64,000 nucleotides of DNA from Hymenobacter sp. BT730. Lineage in GTDB: Bacteria; Bacteroidota; Bacteroidia; Cytophagales; Hymenobacteraceae. Each line of letters begins with the position of its first letter. Position 1 is the stretch's first letter. The DNA lies in the NCBI RefSeq assembly GCF_030542105.1, contig NZ_JAUOFB010000003.1:186001-250000 (forward strand), given 5' to 3'. Made by a program: the position numbers and the translations under genes. This document shows positions 8,179 through 17,705 of the stretch, piece by piece. Under the pieces are notes generated by a model. It worked only from the letters and a program-made list of their open reading frames with translations, had not been told where the DNA came from and did not search any database.

Positions 8179-10709
8179 TACCGCAAATGGTGGAGGCTAG
8201 CCACGCGCCTGTCTACAGGCGCTGGCCGGCTTAGGCTGGCTTTCTGCTCCAGCGGCAGGGTAGCCTGCTGCGTCATTGGACCAAAGACGACGGCCTTAAC
8301 TTCGGGGTAGCGCTCCGTCAGCCGCTGGAGCAGGCGGGCCGGCTTTTCCTGTGCGGGCATGGGTAGAATGACCATTACCGGTGTCTGATGAAACTCGGAA
8401 CGGGTGGCTGCCTGGTGCCGGAAGGAAGCATAGGAGGACGTGGTCCGCTGTAGGCTGTTTGATGGGGTATTATCAATACATAGCCAGTCAACCGTGGCAA
8501 TGCCGGGGTAATAGGCCGTGAGGGAATCAGTAGCCGGGGGTGTCCAGACCCAAATGGTTTGGCCTACACCGGCCTTCCGCAGGCCATTTACCAGCTTCTG
8601 CCAGGTACGCCGGTATTGCCGGGCACTGCGTGCCTGAATCTGTGGGCGGAACATGAGGGGGCGAGGAAAGCGGGCTAATATTCTTGCTTTTGCCTGCCAG
8701 GCTGTATCCAGCAAAGCACCTTCTGGTACTACCCAGCTCAGCATGGGCATTTGCCCCTTATGCAGGTAATTTTCCAGCCGCGGTGCCGCAACAGTTGGAA
8801 AGGCGGCGGCCGGAAAATCGAGGCCTATTATCTCCGTAGCCAGAGGAAAATCTTCTGTCTTAGAGGTTTGGGGAGTAAAGGGGTAATAGCTGGCTAGGGT
8901 AGTGGGCTCTTCCGGAGTAGAAAGGATATGGCCGGTACGTACCTGGTCATCTCCCGTCAGCAGCCATAGCTCGCTGGTATAGCGTTGGCGCTGAATAATC
9001 CATTTGCCAATCTTCCATTGCCCAGCCCCTCCCAGAAAAACCAGAAATAAGGCGGCCGGCAGAGCTATGCGGGGCACAGCGGGCAGCAAGCTCCCGTGTA
9101 TCCATTTGTATTCCTGCTGCGCCATATCCATCAAGGGCTTGATGAATTGAGCATGGGTTAGGCGGGTCTGTAGTTTGTGGAGCAGTGCCTGCTGGCCCAT
9201 CAGCACGGCGGCCACCATTATGCCAGCGTTTAGCATAGCCAGCCCGGCCAGCATCCAGCCATACGCGTCGTGCATCAGGCGTAGCCCATAGGCGGCCAGT
9301 GCCAGAGAGGCCACCACCATCAGCATGTTTGGCAGGGCAATTCTCCACTCATTGCGGACTTCCCCTTCTTTGGGTGTTGGAATGTAAGGCACCTTCACAT
9401 TCAGGAGGGTGTAGAAGAAACCCAGAGAATAAATCCACCAGGTGCCTATTCGCAGAAGGCCTCCGGTAAGATGCAGGCCTCTTTCATGGGGTTCCCGCAG
9501 CCAGCGTTGCGCGGATAGCCGAATAAGCATGCCTATACCCATCAGAGGCATCATATGCGCCACAAAGCTGGGAATAGATACGTGCCAGGGAAACTTGCTT
9601 AGCCAGAGACCCAGCAAGGGGACAAACAAGTCAATAAGGGCTACAATGCCGGAGAGGAAATACAGCGGCAGGGTAAAATAATGTACCCGCTGCCGCCAGG
9701 TAAACTTAGAAAACAGCTTCGGGTACACGTGGAATAGCAGATCAAAACAGCCCCGGGACCATTTTAGCTGCTGCGAATAGTAGGCGCCCAACGAGGAAGG
9801 TGCTAACCCCCGGCTGACCACCACCGGCGCGTATACCGATTTCCAGCCCTGAGCATGCAGGCGCATGGCCGTATGCATATCCTCTGTTAGTCCGGCTGCG
9901 TGGCCGCCAATAGAGTCCAGGGCAGCCCGCCGGAAGGTGCAGTTAGCCCCAATAGCCTGTGCCGTGCCGTAACTATTCATGCCCATCATCAGCGGGCCAT
10001 AAAAATGGTAGGTCTGCTCAGCGGCACCACGCGCAACCAGGCTTTCCTGCTGGTTGCCATACGCCTGTACTACCTGTACAAAGCCTATTTCCGGATTCTC
10101 GAAATAGGCCATTACTTTATCCAGGAAGTCCGGAGTAGGTGCATGGTCGGGGTCCAGCACCACGCAGAATTCACCGGTGGCCTGGCGCAGGGCATTGTTA
10201 ATATTGCCGGCTTTGGCGTCTACCTTCACCTGTCGCGTCACGTGTACTACGCCTAGCAGTTCGCACACCTGGCGCAGGTAAGGGTCGTTGCCTTCGTCGC
10301 AGAGGTAGCTGGTGTGCGGGTAGGTTACGGCCTGCATAGCTTCCAGCGTATGCACAATCATATCCCGTGGCTCTCCGGGGCAGGCCGTTGTGAGCATATC
10401 TACAGTGCGCTGCCGGGCCGGGGGAGGAGGTAGAATAGGTTCACGCACATTCACGTAGTGGTACCACTCGTGGGCTAAGCGCAGCAGCTTAAAGCCCACG
10501 GAAAAGGCCAGCATCCAAAATAGGGGAGCGTAGCCTATATGTTCAGGATTGGCAAACCAATAGATAAACTGCACCAGACATAATACGCCCAGGAAAACCA
10601 GCCAGCGCATTTGGCGCGTACCGGCCACCAGCCTATAGCGAATAGCGGTGTCAGCCGGCTGGGCTATGCTGGATTGAGTGAGCGGGGCGGTGGAGGAGAA
10701 ATCGAGCAT
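8175..10709 (-). CDS. Membrane GT2 polysaccharide synthase with degenerate GH26-like C-terminal domain
   Basis: An 844-residue integral membrane protein. Two N-terminal helices (about 35-53 and 60-78) precede a cellulose-synthase-type GT2 domain with DEGND (138-142), DPD (186-188), TED (275-277) and QQLKW (313-317), so the catalytic set is intact. About six more helices lie in residues 345-580. The C-terminal 260 residues resemble a GH26 barrel: FRPQIQAR (about 687-694), WVWTPP (720-725) and YYPG..TVDW (733-742). The position of the GH26 acid/base Glu, normally RPxHExN, reads RPQIQAR, and I see no nucleophile Glu near 777-783, so the tail is probably non-catalytic. A glycoside hydrolase lipoprotein gene is divergent and a deacetylase gene convergent. 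The polymer is unknown. Confidence 0.85.
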   Translation of the reverse strand: MLDFSSTAPLTQSSIAQPADTAIRYRLVAGTRQMRWLVFLGVLCLVQFIYWFANPEHIGYAPLFWMLAFSVGFKLLRLAHEWYHYVNVREPILPPPPARQRTVDMLTTACPGEPRDMIVHTLEAMQAVTYPHTSYLCDEGNDPYLRQVCELLGVVHVTRQVKVDAKAGNINNALRQATGEFCVVLDPDHAPTPDFLDKVMAYFENPEIGFVQVVQAYGNQQESLVARGAAEQTYHFYGPLMMGMNSYGTAQAIGANCTFRRAALDSIGGHAAGLTEDMHTAMRLHAQGWKSVYAPVVVSRGLAPSSLGAYYSQQLKWSRGCFDLLFHVYPKLFSKFTWRQRVHYFTLPLYFLSGIVALIDLFVPLLGLWLSKFPWHVSIPSFVAHMMPLMGIGMLIRLSAQRWLREPHERGLHLTGGLLRIGTWWIYSLGFFYTLLNVKVPYIPTPKEGEVRNEWRIALPNMLMVVASLALAAYGLRLMHDAYGWMLAGLAMLNAGIMVAAVLMGQQALLHKLQTRLTHAQFIKPLMDMAQQEYKWIHGSLLPAVPRIALPAALFLVFLGGAGQWKIGKWIIQRQRYTSELWLLTGDDQVRTGHILSTPEEPTTLASYYPFTPQTSKTEDFPLATEIIGLDFPAAAFPTVAAPRLENYLHKGQMPMLSWVVPEGALLDTAWQAKARILARFPRPLMFRPQIQARSARQYRRTWQKLVNGLRKAGVGQTIWVWTPPATDSLTAYYPGIATVDWLCIDNTPSNSLQRTTSSYASFRHQAATRSEFHQTPVMVILPMPAQEKPARLLQRLTERYPEVKAVVFGPMTQQATLPLEQKASLSRPAPVDRRVASLHHLRY

Positions 10710-10922
10710 AAAAATATCTATAAAACGCTGAGCTTAACAAAGAGAGAGTCCTGTTCAGCACAGATTCAGACTGGCGACTGATGGTTCTAATATAGAAAAT
10801 GAATTCTACTTAACTAATATTAAATATAATTAATTAATGTAAATAAATCATTATATTAGTTGCACATCTCACTTGATACTCTTAAAGTGCTCTAGAATCA
10901 AAACTTTATACCATTTGGTTTT
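10710..10922. promoter_or_regulatory. AT-rich divergent promoter region
   Basis: This 213-bp gap separates the divergent GT2 synthase and glycoside hydrolase genes. Bases 10790-10870 are strongly AT-rich with runs such as TTAACTAATATTAAATATAA, unlike the surrounding coding DNA. It must hold the promoters of both genes; I cannot place an exact TAnnTTTG element. Confidence 0.5.
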
Positions 10923-12305
10923 ATGTCTCTCTATCCCCGTTCACCCTCTGCCTCCTGCCTCCGTGGCCTCGCTTCTTTTGCGTTACTTATCATGCTTCCA
11001 TTTGCGGGCTGCCAGCGAGCATCGGTATCCAATGATGCAACCCAGGCTAAGGTGGTGCCGCCAGGCGTGATACCCGTACAGGTAATCCAGCAACAAGGGC
11101 AGGCCCAGCTACTGCGCGGCGGTAAACCCTACTATATAAAAGGGGCTGCGGGCCTGCAACACTATGAGGCCATTCAGCAGGCAGGCGGAAACTCAGTGCG
11201 CCTCTGGACTACGGATTATGCGGATACGCTAATGGATGCGGCCCATCAGCATAATATTTCGGTCATGCTGGGCATCTGGCTGGCGCGGGAACAGGAAGGC
11301 TTCGATTACTATGATGAGCAACAGGTAAAGCGCCAGCGCGAGTTTGTGCGCAAACAGGTGATGCGCTTCCGCCGCCATCCGGCTTTATTAATGTGGAACC
11401 TTGGCAATGAAATGGATCTGAATGCCAAGAACCCGAAGGTGTATGAAGCCATCAACCACCTGGCCCAGATGATTCATGAACTGGACCCTTACCATCCGGT
11501 AACCACCACGCTTTCCGGTAATTTGGGTATGATCCAGAACGTAAAGGCCTGGTGCCCCGCCATTGATATTCTCTCCGTGAATGCCTTTGGCAGCCTGGAA
11601 GCGCTGCCCGAGGATCTGCGCAGCAACGGCTGGACGAAGCCCTATATCGTAACGGAGTATGGGGGGCTGGGCTACTGGGAATCCCCTACCACTATCTGGA
11701 ATGCCCCCCTGGAGCAATCCAGCACCAACAAAGCTGAAAACCTGCGCAAAGCCTACGTGAGTACTATTCAGGCAGCACGCCCCCAATGCATTGGTAGTTA
11801 TGCTTTTTATTGGGGGCAGAAGTTTGAGTTTACCAATACCTGGTTTGGGCTCTTTACGCCAGAAGGTGAGAAAACTGCCGTGGTTGATGTGCTACAGGAG
11901 CTATGGACTGGTCAGAAACCCGCCAACTTGTCTCCCAAGCTGGAGTGGCTGGTGCTGAACAAGCAGGAGGATTCCAGCAGTGTACAGTTACCCGCCGGTT
12001 CTCGGGCAATGGCTTATGTTGGTGCCAAGGATCCGGAAGGAGATACGCTCACTGTCCGTTGGGAAGTGCGCCCGGATAAACCGCTGGGCGAGCGGTACGA
12101 AGAACGAAGTACACCCACCGAGCCGCTGCCCAATGTTATCCAGGAAGCTTCTGGCTTGCAGGCCTTAGTGGTTATACCACGCACCCCTGGAAGCTACCGG
12201 CTCAGCGTAACCGTTTCCGATGGCAAAGGCAGCGCGGCCACAGCGAATCTGCCTTTTCGGGTAAAGGCACGGCCCCGGCCTATTGCAGAGGTAAGCTTTA
12301 AGTAG
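10923..12305 (+). CDS. Glycoside hydrolase (GH2/GH5-like TIM barrel) lipoprotein
   Basis: A 460-residue protein with lipoprotein signal (lipobox FAGC, Cys30). Residues about 50-335 form a clan GH-A TIM barrel: GNSVRLW near 89-95, MWNLGNEMD with acid/base Glu163, and VTEYGG with nucleophile Glu245, so both catalytic carboxylates are present. Residues about 345-450 are a beta-sandwich resembling an Ig/PKD-type domain (DPEGDTLTVRWEV). It is divergent from the GT2 synthase gene across a shared AT-rich promoter region, which suggests it trims or processes the same surface polysaccharide. Substrate specificity cannot be read from sequence; assignment to GH2 or GH5 is uncertain. Confidence 0.82.
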   Translation: MSLYPRSPSASCLRGLASFALLIMLPFAGCQRASVSNDATQAKVVPPGVIPVQVIQQQGQAQLLRGGKPYYIKGAAGLQHYEAIQQAGGNSVRLWTTDYADTLMDAAHQHNISVMLGIWLAREQEGFDYYDEQQVKRQREFVRKQVMRFRRHPALLMWNLGNEMDLNAKNPKVYEAINHLAQMIHELDPYHPVTTTLSGNLGMIQNVKAWCPAIDILSVNAFGSLEALPEDLRSNGWTKPYIVTEYGGLGYWESPTTIWNAPLEQSSTNKAENLRKAYVSTIQAARPQCIGSYAFYWGQKFEFTNTWFGLFTPEGEKTAVVDVLQELWTGQKPANLSPKLEWLVLNKQEDSSSVQLPAGSRAMAYVGAKDPEGDTLTVRWEVRPDKPLGERYEERSTPTEPLPNVIQEASGLQALVVIPRTPGSYRLSVTVSDGKGSAATANLPFRVKARPRPIAEVSFK

Positions 12306-12346
12306 TAATGGGGTTACAGAGTCACTTAAACCATCTTTAGTACCTG

Positions 12347-12748
12347 CTACTCCGTTTTCGCGCCAGCCTCCTTCAGCTTTATGTACGCCCCGGCGTTAAT
12401 TACGTGGCGCAACCCTTTTTCCCGCATCATATTAGCAGCCTTGCTGCTACGGTTGCCGCTGGCGCAATAAACCAGGTATGTTTGGGCGGTATCCAGTTGA
12501 GCAAGCTGGGTTGCAAACTCCGGAGACTTGATATCCAGGTTGCGCGCACCCTGCAAGTGGCCGGCATGGTATTCCTCTGGCGTGCGCACATCCAGCGGCA
12601 GCACTTTATGCTTCTTTACCAACTTCACGGCTGATTTAGGTGCTACATCAGCCGGCGGGGGCGTAAGGCCCTGCGCCAAACCCGAACCAGCCAGGCAACC
12701 GGCAGACAACATCAGAAATAAAAGCTTGGACAGGCTGGAAATACGCAT
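12347..12748 (-). CDS. Exported rhodanese-like protein
   Basis: A 133-residue single rhodanese domain behind a signal peptide (hydrophobic residues 8-23, likely cleavage near GLAQG). It has the family motifs LDVRTPEEYHAGHLQGARN and the active-site loop YCASGNRS with the catalytic Cys. Rhodaneses transfer sulfane sulfur or act in thiol chemistry; the export signal places this one in the periplasm. It lies downstream of the convergent glycoside hydrolase and shares the strand of ligA, about 80 nt away. The physiological donor and acceptor are unknown. Confidence 0.88.
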   Translation of the reverse strand: MRISSLSKLLFLMLSAGCLAGSGLAQGLTPPPADVAPKSAVKLVKKHKVLPLDVRTPEEYHAGHLQGARNLDIKSPEFATQLAQLDTAQTYLVYCASGNRSSKAANMMREKGLRHVINAGAYIKLKEAGAKTE

Positions 12749-12762
12749 TTTTAGAAGTAGTA

Positions 12763-12795
12763 AGGGCCACTGTATATAGCTGCAACAGTGGCCCT
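12763..12795 (-). terminator. Stem-loop after ligA
   Basis: An 11-bp perfect stem (AGGGCCACTGT / ACAGTGGCCCT) with an 11-nt loop lies between ligA and the rhodanese gene. There is no strong T run, so termination efficiency is uncertain. Confidence 0.55.
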
Positions 12796-12829
12796 AAATT
12801 GAAAAGTGCCGGGCACAAAGTAGGCGGCC

Positions 12830-15001
<2,172 letters not shown>

Positions 15002-15132
15002 TCAGGAAAGCGGGCGGCCGGCAAACAATTCTGCAAGCTAAAACATGTGGCCCGGACGTCCATAATAATGCCGTCTGGAGGCCGCCCTATAAGAGAATTT
15101 TTCAGCAGAACAGGACGTATGCTTGCGGAAGC

Positions 15133-15966
15133 TTAGTGCTGCTGCCGCTGCGTTAGTACCTGAGTTTGTTGCAGCTTGTGGGCTTTGTCATACCACTCGG
15201 TGCGAACAAGGCCAACGGTAGGAGAGTAGTAATCAATGGCATAAGTAGTGGTGCGACGAATGATATCAGGCTTTGGCTGAATAGCGGTTTCCCGCTCCGA
15301 TTCCACTTTATAACAAAGGAAGGTGCCGGCCGGCGTGGTTACGTTTTGCTGGTTGCCCACCACTCGGCGTTTGCGTACAGTTGTGTACACTTTGGCAATA
15401 TCCACCGCCGAGCTGTGTACATTAACCATAATTCCACCCTGAGGCAGACTGCTGCCCGCCTGTGCTTGGTGAGGCCAGGCCAGCGAGGTAGGTGTAAATT
15501 CGAAGTACCGGTCGCGGAAAGATTTCAGGTTATCATAGTCCATTTCCTGTAAGCCATCGGTAAAGGTGGTGTCTCGCTGGCAATGGAAAGTAAGGTCTTG
15601 CTGGCGGATCAGTTGATTGGCGGAGCTATAGAGGCCACTTTTCAGCAGCACCGTGTTGATTTTTAGTTCGCCTTTTTTATCGGTTCTAGTACCCAGGCTC
15701 ACCACCCGCCTTCTGATTTCGCCCAGCGGTTTCCCACTGGCATCCGCCAGCTTATAAATCAGCTCCATGTTGTCGTAGAGACCAAAAGGATGCTCACAAT
15801 CGGGAACGGTGGCTGCAGGAGGCACTGCAATGGCCGGAGCCATTGCCGTCGTAGTGGTTACTGGTGCTGTGGCCTCAGTACCGGCAGAGGCTGCCGGCCG
15901 CGAACAGGCTGCCAGTGCCAAAAATGGCAGCGCAAACCATGAGAAGGGAAAAAAAGAACGGTGCAT
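15133..15966 (-). CDS. Hypothetical lipoprotein (DUF3108/TapB-like, tentative)
   Basis: A 277-residue protein with a lipoprotein signal ending LAAC (Cys21), followed by a Thr/Ala/Pro-rich linker. The mature domain (about 60-277) is beta-rich, with TPAGTFLCYKVESERE and IDYYSPTVGLVRTEWYD, patterns seen in DUF3108/TapB-like envelope proteins of Bacteroidota. I chose the start at 15966 because it gives the signal peptide; a longer frame reaches 16113. The family assignment is from memory of pattern only. The function is unknown. Confidence 0.65.
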   Translation of the reverse strand: MHRSFFPFSWFALPFLALAACSRPAASAGTEATAPVTTTTAMAPAIAVPPAATVPDCEHPFGLYDNMELIYKLADASGKPLGEIRRRVVSLGTRTDKKGELKINTVLLKSGLYSSANQLIRQQDLTFHCQRDTTFTDGLQEMDYDNLKSFRDRYFEFTPTSLAWPHQAQAGSSLPQGGIMVNVHSSAVDIAKVYTTVRKRRVVGNQQNVTTPAGTFLCYKVESERETAIQPKPDIIRRTTTYAIDYYSPTVGLVRTEWYDKAHKLQQTQVLTQRQQH

Positions 15967-16170
15967 AAGGTGTTGCAAAAGGCAGGACACCAAGTAGTGC
16001 CTGCGCCCACATACGGAAGCTCGGTTTTTTGGATAGGGCTGCCAGCATAACTTCCCAACGAAAGTTGCGTTTGCCAGCGGAGAACGGTAGTTTTCGCCTT
16101 CACGGGGCGGCATCGTCGTACAAACATAGCCTTACTGGCCTCCTTTTCACCTGATACTTTCACATACTTT

Positions 16171-16729
16171 ATGGCTGACTCTTCCTCTTCTGCAAACTGG
16201 GCTGATATGGCCGCCTCCCTGCTATCCAAACTTTCGGGTGGGGTAGAGATGAACCTTGCCTTCGATCAGATGGAAGTACAGGTGCCCAACATGCAAAATC
16301 CGGCGGCCCCTTCCAGCACGTGGCGTATCAATGGCTCTGTGCGCATCCGCACCCGGGGTGAAAGCCCTGCTGCCACCCCTAATAATACCCCTCAGCAGCT
16401 TGGCTAGCGGGCTGGAGCTGGAAGCACGGCTGGTCATTTCCCGTAATGGCGACGATATTCAGATAGCTGCAGCCGGTGGCTATCTGATTGTAAATATTCC
16501 CAGCCAGCGCGTACTTGATGAGCTCACCAGCAGCAATGGGAAAGCGAAACCTCAGCCGCCGGGCACACCCAATGCGCTGCAGCAGCTAAATATGCTGGCT
16601 TTGCAGCTGGGGCTGGTGCTGGACCTGCGCGTGGCCGGGAAAACCTATGTCACCTTTGGCACGGGGCGTAGTCCGAAGATAACCTTCAACGCCGTTTTGG
16701 GGAAAATCGGCTCTTTTTTTCGGGGATAA
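16171..16729 (+). pseudogene. Frameshifted small gene, about 186 residues if repaired
   Basis: The 5' part (16171-16407) reads MADSSSSANWADMAASLLSK and so on, and ends abruptly in PQQLG at a TAG. The downstream +1 frame continues with a coherent sequence (ASGLELEARLVISRNGDD to GKIGSFFRG) and stops at 16729. The N-terminal part of that second frame, from an ATG at 16256, is Arg/Cys/Pro-rich and looks like noncoding shadow. The simplest reading is one gene broken by a one-base shift between about 16300 and 16400, in a region with several C and G runs. It may be a real mutation, a sequencing error or programmed. The protein is not recognised. Confidence 0.6.
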
Positions 16730-16863
16730 TTAGTGCCAAATAAACTGGCCTGAACTTGGGTTTTTCCGTATCTTGAGAGATGCGACTGATCTGGCAGTGA
16801 GGGGTTTCGGGTGGAACTAAAGCTTGCTGGATCGGTTAGCCCATAGCAACCAGCCTCAGCCCC

Positions 16864-17508
16864 ATGAACTCCGATAAAGAACGCCAAGATAAGGTAGGAG
16901 CAAGCCGGCCCACCTCCACCTTTACCCGCATGGAGCGGGTTCCGCCGCTGCTCATGCTCCTGTATCTGGGCATCGTCGGGATAGGTGTTTTGTTTTTGAT
17001 TTTGCTGGGGGCTTACATTCATTCCCGCCTGCAGAGCGGCATGCCTACCGGGCTGTACAGCTTTCCGCGCTTTTTCTCCCTCAGCACTATTGTGCTGCTC
17101 AGCAGCAGCTACACGCTGGCCCAGGCTGCCCGCCTGTACCAGGCCGATGATATGCGCAACCTGGCGCGGTGCCTGGGTGCTACATTTGCGCTGGGCCTCA
17201 TCTTTGCCGGCTTGCAGATAATGGGCTGGCGTGAACTTATGGACCAGGGCATCTATTTCCGGGGCGATGCCAGCGGCACTTATGTTTACCTTATTTCAGC
17301 CCTGCACGTAGCCCATCTGCTGGCGGGCATGCTCTTTATGTCGGGCTTATTTCTGCGCGTGCTGCATATTTCACGGGATGGGGTTCGCACATTGCTCTTC
17401 ATCCGTAATCCTTACCGCCGTATGCAGTTGCGTATGCTAAGCCTATACTGGCACTTTATGGGCGGGCTCTGGGTGTTGATGTTTACGATTTTCCTGTTCT
17501 TTTATTAG
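16864..17508 (+). CDS. Orphan cytochrome c oxidase subunit III-like membrane protein
   Basis: A 214-residue protein with five predicted membrane helices (about 28-50, 68-88, 103-122, 136-160, 190-214). It resembles the short heme-copper oxidase subunit III: LHVAHLLAGM near 143-152 and the C-terminal YWHFMGGLW near 197-205 are hallmarks of the family. Subunit III stabilises the catalytic subunit and proton uptake. No subunit I, II or cytochrome gene adjoins it, so either it serves an oxidase encoded elsewhere or it is a solitary paralogue. The N-terminus carries a hydrophilic 25-residue tail. Confidence 0.8.
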   Translation: MNSDKERQDKVGASRPTSTFTRMERVPPLLMLLYLGIVGIGVLFLILLGAYIHSRLQSGMPTGLYSFPRFFSLSTIVLLSSSYTLAQAARLYQADDMRNLARCLGATFALGLIFAGLQIMGWRELMDQGIYFRGDASGTYVYLISALHVAHLLAGMLFMSGLFLRVLHISRDGVRTLLFIRNPYRRMQLRMLSLYWHFMGGLWVLMFTIFLFFY

Positions 17509-17705
17509 GCCTGCAACTGACCAGTATTTCTCATTCGAAACCCTGTTCTGGCATACTGCCGCCCTTACTCTGAATTTGTTGAAAATTGCCTTTTTATCCA
17601 TTTCAGCAAAAGCAGATTAGCCGCATAAGATTATCGGTTAGGGCGAGGCAGATTACCGGCCCCTGACTACCTTGCCGCCATATTCCCGGTATAGGTATCT
17701 TTTGT

